Positions 1-8,170 of a stretch of 64,000 nt of DNA are shown here, in pieces. The stretch is from JBAZUK01 sp041661445. GTDB lineage: Bacteria; Chlamydiota; Chlamydiia; Chlamydiales; SM23-39. The stretch is taken from NCBI GenBank assembly GCA_041661445.1, contig JBAZUK010000001.1, forward strand, positions 248,001-312,000, written 5' to 3'. The position numbers and the translations under genes are program-made. Position 1 is the stretch's first letter; every line of letters starts with the position of its first letter. The notes under the pieces are model-generated. The model saw only the letters and a list, made by a program, of their open reading frames with translations, did no database searches and was not told where the DNA came from.

Positions 1-56
1 GAGATAATTATAAAAAATAATTACAATCCTTTCGATTAAAAAACTCAGGAAATTAT

Positions 57-917
57 ATGGCTGTTTTACCACTTTTATATATCCCATTTGAATATTCTAT
101 GAGAGCTTTTACAAACACTCATTTATATTTCATACCCGATGAGATAAGAGATAATGTTAAGAATTCCCCAGATCAAATGTGTAGCAGCTTGATTCATGGA
201 TTTGATACAACAGAATTACAGCCCTTTTTTGATAAAATTAAAATGAGAAAAGATTTGGTTGTTTCGGAAGAACTTAATTCAGGATTTTGTTCAGCTCTAG
301 GTACGAATTTTTTTAAGGGAGATGCTGCAATAATGGTATCTCCTGGTTTTAATAATGAAGATAAAGAAGCATGTCATTGGCTATTAAAACACATAGCTTG
401 CCATATTAAGAATAACGATTCTTTTACTATGCCTTGTGTCCCTGCTATATGCTCAATAGCTGCAGCTGTTTTTTCATCGCTTGTAATGTCCATATTTCCT
501 GCATTGTTAGTTACATTTGCCGTAGGATTTATAGCTGATAGTTTATTTTCTCAATATTGCGAAATAAAAGCAGATGATTTGGCAATAGCAGAGGGGACAG
601 ATGAAGAGCTTATGGGTGGAAGACGATTTCTGAAGAGCTCACAACTTGTTAATTTAGAAGCTCGCACAACGTTTTGGAAAAAAATAAAATTTTCTTCTAG
701 CGGGGATGATAGATTAGATTTTTTTCATCCCTCATTATCGAGTCGAATAAAAAAAATAGAAAGAGTTTTGCAAAAGAAAGATGTTCGGTTGTCTGAAAGA
801 GAAGATATAAAAATAACAATCTTAAAAAACTATATTGCTAATGCAAACTCATCAGCCGAGAAAAAAGCAATGATTAGGAATGCAGAGATTATTATTGAAA
901 AGGCTTTAGTTAGCTAA
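57..917 (+). CDS. M48-like peptidase homolog with degenerate zinc motif, membrane protein
   Basis: 286 residues, ATG preceded by an AGGAA ribosome site. The middle looks like a family M48 (HtpX/Ste24-type) peptidase: a helix with H112-IAC-H116 in the position of HExxH, a hydrophobic hairpin at about residues 125-165, then EIKADD (169-174), the usual third-ligand segment, and HPSLSSRI further on, which M48 proteins also carry. The catalytic glutamate of HExxH is replaced by isoleucine, so by family knowledge it should not hydrolyse peptides. It could be a pseudoenzyme scaffold or a decaying gene, but the frame is open throughout. The gene it follows lies outside the window. The assignment is from motif pattern only; function is unknown. 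Confidence 0.6.
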   Translation: MAVLPLLYIPFEYSMRAFTNTHLYFIPDEIRDNVKNSPDQMCSSLIHGFDTTELQPFFDKIKMRKDLVVSEELNSGFCSALGTNFFKGDAAIMVSPGFNNEDKEACHWLLKHIACHIKNNDSFTMPCVPAICSIAAAVFSSLVMSIFPALLVTFAVGFIADSLFSQYCEIKADDLAIAEGTDEELMGGRRFLKSSQLVNLEARTTFWKKIKFSSSGDDRLDFFHPSLSSRIKKIERVLQKKDVRLSEREDIKITILKNYIANANSSAEKKAMIRNAEIIIEKALVS

Positions 918-1039
918 ACTAGACAATATATATTAAAGAAGTTGGCATTAGTAGAAAGTAAACTTACCTTGGATTAAAGTTAATATTTGCTACGAATAAA
1001 ACTAAAATGTATATAAATCATGTAAAGTATAACCGGCTT

Positions 1040-1702
1040 TCATATAAGATCATAAAAAAGAGCGTTTGTTTTTTCTTTTAATTCTAATGACACATCTATC
1101 TGCTCGATTAAAGAAAATGATTTTGCATAACAAAGCAGCAATAGCTTTTCAAAATCTTCGTTAGAAAAATTAAATGAAAAATCTTCGCTGTGATCTTCAC
1201 AAAAACATTCTCCATTTTTAATGTTTAAAGCAGGTTTATCACAGTTTGAACAAGTAGGTTTTAAATTTATCAAGCCTTCTAATGATAAAAACTTGATTAG
1301 AAAGCTCAGGTATAAAGCATCAGGGTTTGTATCAATTTTTTTTAGATATGTTTTAAATAATAAATATATGCTTGAAGACTGTTTTTGGGGAAAATGGGAA
1401 TCTAAAACAGCTTTTGTGATATAAGAAGCCGAATTTAGCATTTTTAGGTTTTTTCTTAAATGCAAATTAGCTTCAGATATATGAGCTTCTTGAAGAGAAT
1501 ATATATCGGAATTGGTTTTCTTGATAATAAGCTCGGAGATGGTAAATAAGGAACAGAGGTTGATCAAATTTAGATTTTTATTGCTTAAGCCATTTACTAT
1601 CAGAGAAATTACACCGAGATTTTTGGTTAATACCTGCAGGATTTTAGATCTGTCTTTAAAAGGTGTGGATTTTAATGTAATTCCTTGAGTTTCAATCAGC
1701 AT
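1040..1702 (-). CDS. recO: DNA repair protein RecO
   Basis: 220 residues. RecO loads RecA onto SSB-coated single-stranded DNA together with RecR in the RecF pathway of gap repair. The N-terminal OB-fold pattern (ETQGITLKSTPFKDRSKIL, then LTKNLGVISLIVNG) is typical, and a zinc-type Cys cluster (CSNC at about 151-154, then CFCEDH) sits in the C-terminal half as in other RecO proteins. Length matches the short end of the family. It stands alone on the minus strand, divergent from tRNA-Arg downstream of its start. Confident. Confidence 0.85.
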   Translation of the reverse strand: MLIETQGITLKSTPFKDRSKILQVLTKNLGVISLIVNGLSNKNLNLINLCSLFTISELIIKKTNSDIYSLQEAHISEANLHLRKNLKMLNSASYITKAVLDSHFPQKQSSSIYLLFKTYLKKIDTNPDALYLSFLIKFLSLEGLINLKPTCSNCDKPALNIKNGECFCEDHSEDFSFNFSNEDFEKLLLLCYAKSFSLIEQIDVSLELKEKTNALFYDLI

Positions 1703-1817
1703 AAAATAACTTAATTAATATATGAAATGGGTTTATCTTAATTTATATTTTATTTTGGATTAAATCAAAAGTAGACTTATTAAAAAAAATGAGATATTTT
1801 TTTAAGTATTAAAATTT

Positions 1818-1891
1818 GCACCGGTAGCTCAACTGGATAGAGTACTTGGCTTCGGACCAAGTGGTTAGGGGTTCAAATCCCTTCCGGTGCG
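1818..1891 (+). tRNA. tRNA-Arg (anticodon TCG)
   Basis: Acceptor stem GCACCGG pairs with CCGGTGC; anticodon stem CTTGG/CCAAG encloses the loop CTTCGGA, giving anticodon TCG; the T arm contains GGTTCAAATCC. Discriminator base is G and CCA is not encoded. A T-rich run follows the 3' end. Confidence 0.93.
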
Positions 1892-2055
1892 ATTGTTTTT
1901 TCATTAATAATTTTTCATTAATAATTTATTTTAGAATTTATTCAATATCTTTGAGATGCAATTACAAAATGGGGCTTACATTAATTAAAATGTAATTGCC
2001 ATTTTTCTATCTTCTGCTTATCCTTTTTCGAATCATTTTAAGGAAATGTTCTTCT

Positions 2056-3297
2056 ATGAAAAAATTATTAATTATTTGCATGCTTCTGGGCTCATCTTTA
2101 TTTGCCAATGAAGAATATTATTTAATGTTTGAAAAAGATTTTTCTTCATATACGGGAGCTGAGGATGTTTTAACTTTTCATGAAAGCATTGAATACCTGA
2201 TGGGAAAAATGATCAGAATTCCGAAGAAGAGAAATGTAACCTGTTTTCTTTCCAGAGGCGCTGAAATGATATTTGTCTGGGGTCCTCTTTCAAGGTTTGA
2301 ATTAGTAACTCAGCACGAAGTATTTGGTCATGGTTATAGAATAAGAGATATAAATTCAGGAATTGTTAAAGTTAAAAGATATATATTACAACCTTCATGG
2401 CCATATGGAGATGGGAGCGGCGCAACTTACTATAAGTTTCGTCCTGAGTTAACATCTTTTGGAGAAATGGCGATAAGTTTAGCAGGAGTAGATTCTACGG
2501 CAATTCTTGCAAACAGGCTTAAGATGAAATGGATATCTGATTTAAGATTGGATCCCAAGAAAGCATCTTTATATATTCAGGCCCAGCAGGATCTTACGGC
2601 ATATGCTTATTCTATGGATGATGAAATTATTTTTAATGATGACGGACATGATATCGAATCTTATCTGTATTGGCTTAATAACACTTACTATGAGGATAAC
2701 TTATCAAAAACTGATTTGAAAAGAGCTTGTCTTATAAATTTTTTAGACCCTATGACATATTACTGCATGTACTCTTATCTTAATTATCTTATATCAGGAA
2801 GAGATATTTCTATTCCGACGATTAAAATTAAAAATGTAAGATTTCTGCCAAATTTCAGGCTGGGTTTGGCCCCTTATGGAATTGAATATTATCTAGAAAA
2901 CTTTATTTCTTATAAAAGTTGTCCGATTTACACATACCTAAAAATGGGTAAACATAATGGTGAAGCTTTTTGGGGGTTGGGATTGGAATATCCTAATGTT
3001 TATAAATTTAACAAAAACAAGTTTGGTTTTAGAGTTGATTTTTTTAGACAGCCTAAAATTTACTTGAATGGTGGATGGGTAGTATTTAATGAGATTTCTG
3101 TTGGATTTTCTAATGAAGAATTAAAAAAAATGATTAACGGCGTATCTTCTTATTTGATATACGAAAGGAAGCTTTTTGATAAGCTAGATATTTCCTTGCA
3201 TAGCGAACTTGGGTATAAAACCAGTGGTTTTTTACCGGGTCAGTCTTTGAAAAACGCATGGATATTCAGATTAGGTTTGGGATTTAGCAGTTTTTAG
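2056..3297 (+). CDS. Exported protein, probable outer-membrane type, function unknown
   Basis: 413 residues from ATG 2056, chosen because it opens directly on a signal peptide (MKKLLIICMLLGSSLFA|NEE); an in-frame TTG at 1996 would add 20 residues in front of it. I do not recognise the family. A striking segment QHEVFGHGYR (about 86-95) resembles a zinc-metallopeptidase helix but is HExxxH, one residue longer than the canonical HExxH, so protease activity is not established. The C-terminal half alternates polar and aromatic/hydrophobic residues and ends in phenylalanine, which fits an outer-membrane barrel insertion signal. It lies between tRNA-Arg and hpf, on the same strand as both, with 142 bases to hpf. 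Confidence 0.6.
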   Translation: MKKLLIICMLLGSSLFANEEYYLMFEKDFSSYTGAEDVLTFHESIEYLMGKMIRIPKKRNVTCFLSRGAEMIFVWGPLSRFELVTQHEVFGHGYRIRDINSGIVKVKRYILQPSWPYGDGSGATYYKFRPELTSFGEMAISLAGVDSTAILANRLKMKWISDLRLDPKKASLYIQAQQDLTAYAYSMDDEIIFNDDGHDIESYLYWLNNTYYEDNLSKTDLKRACLINFLDPMTYYCMYSYLNYLISGRDISIPTIKIKNVRFLPNFRLGLAPYGIEYYLENFISYKSCPIYTYLKMGKHNGEAFWGLGLEYPNVYKFNKNKFGFRVDFFRQPKIYLNGGWVVFNEISVGFSNEELKKMINGVSSYLIYERKLFDKLDISLHSELGYKTSGFLPGQSLKNAWIFRLGLGFSSF

Positions 3298-3439
3298 ATA
3301 TTTGCTTTGAAAACAAATTTTGATTTTGATGTTTTTTTAATTTTATTTTCATATAATTCATTTTTGAGTATGTTATTTTTTTACGAAGTTTTTTAGTACG
3401 ATTAAAAAGTAATAGGGAAAGGATCATAAGGAGTTTTAT

Positions 3440-4063
3440 ATGGTTGATAAATCAAAATTTGCTGCTGAAGGATATCAGGTAGAAATTACTGGTAAAAATC
3501 TTCAGGTAACAAAGGCTATGCAGAATTATGTTTTAGAAAAGATTTCTAAAATTCAAAGATTTACAAATAATATTTTAGAAATAATTGTGATACTGGAAGT
3601 TCAGAAACTGGCTCATAGTGTATCCATTGTTTTAAAATTTTATCATTATCGCATCCAGGTTCATGCAACAACAACTGATTTATATGCTGCTATAGACGGC
3701 GCATTCGACAAATTGTACAAATTGATACTAAAATATAAAAATAAACTGCAAAGCCATAGAAATAAAGATCTAACCTCGATTGATATGAAAGTGCATGTTT
3801 TAAGACCGATAGATGAAGTTGAAGATATCAATGACGATATTGAAGAAGAGAACTTAAGAGAAGATCTTGAGAATTATAAAATGCCTCAGGTTGTATCAAA
3901 AGAAGAAATGCCTTTAAAATTATTAACACAAGAAGAGGCTATAATGAAGTTGGAATTATCAGGTGAAGATTTTCTGATATACAAAAGCGAAGAAGACCAG
4001 AAATTAAAAGTAATTTATAAAAGAAAAGATGAAAATTTAGGTATTGTTGAAGTTGAAGGCTAA
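3440..4063 (+). CDS. hpf: Ribosome hibernation promoting factor, long form
   Basis: 207 residues with an excellent AAGGAG site. The N-terminal ~105 residues are the HPF/RaiA domain (VEITGKNLQVTKAM..., HYRIQVHATTTDLYAAID) that binds the 30S subunit at the mRNA/tRNA channel; a charged linker follows; the C-terminal ~55 residues (LTQEEAIMKLELSGEDFLIY...VIYKRKDENLGIVE) form the dimerisation domain of long HPF, which pairs 70S ribosomes into inactive 100S particles. It opens an operon-like run of six closely packed genes, overlapping the next one by about 20 bases. Long HPF suits a bacterium with a dormant infectious stage; that link is inference. Confidence 0.9.
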   Translation: MVDKSKFAAEGYQVEITGKNLQVTKAMQNYVLEKISKIQRFTNNILEIIVILEVQKLAHSVSIVLKFYHYRIQVHATTTDLYAAIDGAFDKLYKLILKYKNKLQSHRNKDLTSIDMKVHVLRPIDEVEDINDDIEEENLREDLENYKMPQVVSKEEMPLKLLTQEEAIMKLELSGEDFLIYKSEEDQKLKVIYKRKDENLGIVEVEG

Positions 4064-4520
4064 TGACAAGCTTTACGATCCGATTAGAAAAACTTTTATA
4101 ACAAAACTGCCGGAAGAGATTGTTAGACAAAAGCTTATCAATCATATGATTGATAAGCTTCATTATCCATCAGGCTTGCTTGCTGTAGAAAAAGATTTAT
4201 CAACTCTGCCTCACTTGCAAAATAAAGAGTTCAAAATTAACAAGAGAAGAGCGGATATTATTTGTTTTGCTAAAAATATTCATCCCAACTATTTAATTTA
4301 TCCCTTATTAATGATCGAATGCAAAGCCTGCTCCCTTACTAAAAAAACTATTGATCAGGTTCTGGGATATAATCATTTTGTTGAAGCTTTTTTTGTTGCT
4401 ATTGCCAATAAATATAAGATCGTTACTTTCTGGTATAATTTAAAAGACCAAAGATATGATTCACTAGATTATTTACCGGATTATACTCAATTAATTCGCA
4501 GTGTGAAAAATGAAAAATGA
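4044..4520 (+). CDS. HsdR_N-type (PD-(D/E)xK fold) small protein
   Basis: 158 residues. Resembles the stand-alone type I restriction enzyme R-protein N-terminal domain family: YDPIRKTF and LPEEIVRQ near the start, then RRADIICF...LLMIECKA, which supplies the D and ExK of a PD-(D/E)xK nuclease core, and a downstream Q-x-x-G-Y. No HsdM, HsdS or helicase part is nearby, so it is not a restriction system; the family occurs widely as single genes of unknown role. There is no in-frame ATG before the conserved YDPIRK block, so the start must be TTG 4044 or 4047, inside the end of hpf; this suggests translational coupling. It overlaps the next gene by 11 bases. Confidence 0.7.
   Translation: MLKLKANDKLYDPIRKTFITKLPEEIVRQKLINHMIDKLHYPSGLLAVEKDLSTLPHLQNKEFKINKRRADIICFAKNIHPNYLIYPLLMIECKACSLTKKTIDQVLGYNHFVEAFFVAIANKYKIVTFWYNLKDQRYDSLDYLPDYTQLIRSVKNEK
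4131..4160. repeat. Perfect 30-bp palindrome inside a gene
   Basis: AAGCTTATCAATCAT is followed at once by its exact reverse complement ATGATTGATAAGCTT, with no spacer; symmetry stops at 4130/4161. It encodes KLINHMIDKL of the HsdR_N-type protein, about 90 bases after that gene's start. Confidence 0.95.
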
Positions 4521-6024
4521 AGAAATTCTTTTAGAAGATTTATTCAATATAGATCTCATGTGTATCTATGGAGACGTAGATTCGAAACATAACTTATTTT
4601 TAAAAGACTGGCTTAAAGAAAATGATCAAAGAAAACTATTTTTTGTAGAAGATGATGAAAAAAAATTTAAAAAAATAAAAAAAACGATAGATTTAGATTT
4701 TAACAATAAAAACGTTAAAACTATTTTCTTAGAAAAACCTTATAAGAAACTCTTAGAGATAGCCTGGGAAGGTGTCTATTTAAATCTCAAAATTGCAAAA
4801 TTTTCCAGTGAAAAAAGAGATCAAAAATTTCAGGAAATATCAGATTTGTTGAATGAATATCATATTGGAGCAAACGTAACATCTTATGTTTATAGCGATT
4901 TCGGAATAAGTATTTTTGAAAATGTCTATAACAATTTATTTAAAACTAGCAGCTTTATATTATTTGAGAATCTTAAAGATCGATTCAAGAATATTCCTGC
5001 GGTAATTGTGGGAGCTGGACCTTCGTTAGATAAAAATATTCACTTATTAGATGATATGTATGACAAGGCATTAATTTTTGCCGGAGGGTCCGCAATAAAT
5101 GTTTTTTCAAAAAAAAATATTAGATTTCATTTTTCTGCGCATGTAGACCAGGGCCTTTTTTTTAAAAGATTTAAAAATAATCATTTTTTTGAAAATCTAT
5201 TTTTTTATCAAAATAGAGTTAACCATAACAATCTATCTTTAGTTCAGGCAAACAAAGTTCTTTTTCCTCCCTGCAGTTCATTTCCTTTAGAGAGCTGGAT
5301 TTATGATAAATTAGATTTAACCCAGCCAAGTTATGAAACTGGTTGGAATGTCACTACTTTTTTGATTAGAATAGCTCAGCTGATGGGATGTAATCCAATT
5401 ACTTTTGTGGGGCTCGATCTATCATTTAAAAAAAAGAAATATTCAAAAGGCGTTACGAAAGAAAAGGATTCCTATCAACTACATCAGGTAAAAGATATAA
5501 ATAATAATACCGTTTTTACCCAAAAAGACTGGATTGTTGCAAAAAAATGGATAGAAGAATTTGCTTTGAATAATCCAAGAACTAAGTTTCTTAATGCAAC
5601 CGAAGGGGGGCTTAAGATTGAAAATATTGCTGATATTAAGCTTTTGGATCTAATCGATATCTGTAAGAATTCATGCGATCTGGATGGATATGTGAAATCA
5701 GTTTATAATAATGAAAAAAAAATTAAGCTGGAAAAAGAGAAAGTTATTCAGGTTTTAAAAATTATTAATGACAGTCTTAAAAATTGTAATGATCTATGTG
5801 ATATTATGTTAAATGAAAATCCATCTTTAGAGATTGATAGCAGCCTGCTCAGATTCCAAAAAGAAGTTTTTTATACACATTTGCTCGATCCTTTTTGGCA
5901 AATATGGAAACATGTGATTTTAAGAAATGTTGAAGATGATGAAGTGCATATTTTAATTAATAAATTAATATTTTTTAAAAATATTATCTCTGAGCATCTT
6001 AAAATTATGGAGAAATTCTTATGA
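4510..6024 (+). CDS. MptE-like / Maf-like (DUF115) protein, copy 1
   Basis: 504 residues, ATG 4510 overlapping the preceding gene by 11 bases. The central region carries the DUF115/MptE-like Rossmann signature PAVIVGAGPSLDKN (about 166-179), followed by IFAGGSAINVF and a long C-terminal helical part. The family includes archaeal 6-hydroxymethyl-H4MPT pyrophosphokinase (MptE) and bacterial motility-associated factors (Maf) that attach nonulosonic-acid sugars such as pseudaminic or legionaminic acid to flagellin. No flagellar, folate-type or sialic-acid biosynthesis gene is in the window. A glycosyl- or nucleotidyl-transferase acting on a surface protein is the better guess, but the substrate is unknown. 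A paralog lies one gene downstream. Confidence 0.75.
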   Translation: MKNEEILLEDLFNIDLMCIYGDVDSKHNLFLKDWLKENDQRKLFFVEDDEKKFKKIKKTIDLDFNNKNVKTIFLEKPYKKLLEIAWEGVYLNLKIAKFSSEKRDQKFQEISDLLNEYHIGANVTSYVYSDFGISIFENVYNNLFKTSSFILFENLKDRFKNIPAVIVGAGPSLDKNIHLLDDMYDKALIFAGGSAINVFSKKNIRFHFSAHVDQGLFFKRFKNNHFFENLFFYQNRVNHNNLSLVQANKVLFPPCSSFPLESWIYDKLDLTQPSYETGWNVTTFLIRIAQLMGCNPITFVGLDLSFKKKKYSKGVTKEKDSYQLHQVKDINNNTVFTQKDWIVAKKWIEEFALNNPRTKFLNATEGGLKIENIADIKLLDLIDICKNSCDLDGYVKSVYNNEKKIKLEKEKVIQVLKIINDSLKNCNDLCDIMLNENPSLEIDSSLLRFQKEVFYTHLLDPFWQIWKHVILRNVEDDEVHILINKLIFFKNIISEHLKIMEKFL

Positions 6025-6527
6025 AACCCATATATGAATTTAAGGATAATATTTTAATTATCGCCGATCCTGATTTAAACATTAATCTGACTTCAGATCT
6101 TCCAATGAAAAAACAGATATTATATTACGATGATAAAAAAATTTTAGCGGAGCTGCATTACCATAAAAACAGTTTGCATGGTTCTTCTATATATTATTCA
6201 AAAGATCATGACGTACTATCAAGCAGCTGGTTTTACCTTGGAAAAAGATATGGCAGGACATATCAGTATTATCTATCGAAAAAACCATATTCTGTTCTCT
6301 GTTACAATGAAGATTTGATGGATGGGATGCAAACCTATTATTATGAGAATGGTCAGATAAAAACCCTAATGAATTATAAAAAGGGTACTTTGCATGGAGA
6401 AGTCAAGCTGTTTTATGAAGATTCAAAAATGAAAAGATTTTTAATTTTTGATAACGGGAAAAAAACACAGGATAATATTTTTGATGAAAATGAAGTTCTG
6501 GTTGATGAAAAAAAATTTGAATTATGA
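6021..6527 (+). CDS. MORN-repeat (YwqK-type) protein
   Basis: 168 residues; overlaps the genes on both sides by 4 bases (ATGA junctions), so it is translationally coupled to both MptE-like proteins. The sequence holds several MORN/YwqK-like units of the form G-x-x-x-x-Y-Y-x-x-G-x-x-x-x: HKNSLHGSSIYYSK, LGKRYGRTYQYY, LMDGMQTYYYENGQIK, KKGTLHGEVKLFYEDSKMK. No signal peptide is visible. Database entries often name such proteins YwqK family antitoxins, but there is no toxin partner here; such repeats more often mediate protein or membrane contact. Its position between two transferase-like paralogs suggests a scaffold or accessory role (inference). Confidence 0.7.
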   Translation: MKPIYEFKDNILIIADPDLNINLTSDLPMKKQILYYDDKKILAELHYHKNSLHGSSIYYSKDHDVLSSSWFYLGKRYGRTYQYYLSKKPYSVLCYNEDLMDGMQTYYYENGQIKTLMNYKKGTLHGEVKLFYEDSKMKRFLIFDNGKKTQDNIFDENEVLVDEKKFEL

Positions 6528-8140
6528 AATATTATTATAAAAATTTGGATTTATTATCTAAAAGATTTCCTTTTATTTATATGTTATCGCTTTCGAATCA
6601 GAAAGTTCTGAAAAACAGTATTTTTTTTTCTGAAGAAAAAAACTATATAAACATTAATGATCTTGAAACTTTAGTTATTTATAAATGCAGGTTCGATAAA
6701 ACTTTTTCTGATATAAAATGCTGGTTAAAAAAAAAGAGTTCAAAATTATTTATCCTAGAAGATTGTTTGGATGACTTAATTTGTTTTTTTCATTCAAAAG
6801 AGTCCTACGATCTATTAAAAAATGAAAAAGTCAATTTTGTTTTTTTAAAAAACATTAAAGAAGCTGTAGATCAAATTACGTCTAGCACTACAACAAAAAA
6901 AATAGATGTTTTGACATTTGTAGGAAAAAACCGAAAATATGAAAAAATCAAAAATGAAATCATTCAAAATAATTTAATTTCTTTTTTTTCCAATCAGGAT
7001 AGTTTAAATTCTTTTAAAATTTTTAAAAATTTTTATTCAAATTTTGAAAAACTCCATAAATCTTTTTTGATTAATAGATTAAAGAACAAATTCAAGGATG
7101 TCCCTGCAATTATTACAGGAGCCGGACCTTCATTAAAATATTCTTTGGATAAGCTTAAAACATTACAAAACAAGGCGTTGATTATAGCAGGCGGGTCTTC
7201 TATTACCTGTCTTACCCAGGCAGGAATCTTGCCTCATATGGGAGTTGTAGTAGATCCTAATTTTGATGAATACATAAGAATAAAAGATAGTCTAGCTTTT
7301 CAGATACCCATAATTTATTCGACAAGGGTAAATAGAGGAGTTTTTCAGACTTTAAACGGACCTTTGGGCTATATAAAAGCAGCAGCCTGCAGTTTTTTTG
7401 AAATTTGGCTAGATAAGCAGTTAAATATTCCCGATAAGTATTTATTTAATAAATTGGAAGAAAAAGCTTTATCCGTTACGACTATTTGCATCAGGATAGC
7501 CAAACTTTTCGGATGCAATCCAATAATATTAGACGGCGTTGATTTAGCTTATTCTGAAGATAAGCTTTATGCTTTAGATATAATCGAAAATAATAATACC
7601 ATTCAAAAAGATGAAGAGATAAAACAAAATATTGTTCGCATTAAGGATAAAAATGGAAGTTTCGTAAATTCTAATTTGAACTGGCAGATAGAAAGGTTCT
7701 GGTTTAATTATTTTGCTAAAAGCAATAAAAACAAAAAATTTTTAAATGCTACTAAATATGGATTAAAAATTGATGCATTTACGGATATGTGTATCGATGA
7801 AATTGAAAAAAAATATTTAAATAAGCAATTTGATTTAGCATCGCATTTGCATGTTTTGATGGAGCAAAATAAGATAATAAATCCCAAAAATCAATATGAC
7901 GATTTGAAAAAAAATCTTAAAAAAAGTTTTGAAAATACTATTTCTCTTTTAAGCGATATAATCAAAAATAAACCTGAATATAAAGCAATTCTGGCCAAAG
8001 AAGACCTTTTCAAAGAAGATGCGTACCAGTTTTTTTTATTGAATGCCAGCCACACGCTTAATAAGTTTTATAAAGAAGAGTTAATTTACAAAAAATTAAA
8101 AGAATCAGCTGGTTTTTTTCTAAAGCAAATGAAAAAATAG
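6524..8140 (+). CDS. MptE-like / Maf-like (DUF115) protein, copy 2
   Basis: 538 residues. Shares with the upstream copy the core PAIITGAGPSLKYSLDKL (about 193-210), the following IIAGGSSITCLTQAGI, the block ...TTICIRIAKLFGCNPIILDGVDLAYS corresponding to copy 1 TTFLIRIAQLMGCNPITFVGLDLSF, and the C-terminal KFLNAT-GLKI motif. The N-terminal ~180 residues differ strongly between copies, which may reflect different acceptors. Fourth gene after hpf in the run; 30 bases separate it from the lipoprotein gene. No signal peptide, so probably cytoplasmic. Exact reaction unknown. Confidence 0.75.
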   Translation: MKYYYKNLDLLSKRFPFIYMLSLSNQKVLKNSIFFSEEKNYININDLETLVIYKCRFDKTFSDIKCWLKKKSSKLFILEDCLDDLICFFHSKESYDLLKNEKVNFVFLKNIKEAVDQITSSTTTKKIDVLTFVGKNRKYEKIKNEIIQNNLISFFSNQDSLNSFKIFKNFYSNFEKLHKSFLINRLKNKFKDVPAIITGAGPSLKYSLDKLKTLQNKALIIAGGSSITCLTQAGILPHMGVVVDPNFDEYIRIKDSLAFQIPIIYSTRVNRGVFQTLNGPLGYIKAAACSFFEIWLDKQLNIPDKYLFNKLEEKALSVTTICIRIAKLFGCNPIILDGVDLAYSEDKLYALDIIENNNTIQKDEEIKQNIVRIKDKNGSFVNSNLNWQIERFWFNYFAKSNKNKKFLNATKYGLKIDAFTDMCIDEIEKKYLNKQFDLASHLHVLMEQNKIINPKNQYDDLKKNLKKSFENTISLLSDIIKNKPEYKAILAKEDLFKEDAYQFFLLNASHTLNKFYKEELIYKKLKESAGFFLKQMKK

Positions 8141-8170
8141 TAAGTAAAAACAAGAAAATCAGAGCTTTTT

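Noticed and set aside
4044..4520. Type I restriction-modification system
   Set aside because: Only the R-protein N-terminal-like domain is present; no methylase, specificity or translocase gene is nearby.
6021..6527. Toxin-antitoxin module (YwqK antitoxin name)
   Set aside because: The MORN repeats are real but neither neighbour resembles a toxin; the name is an annotation habit.
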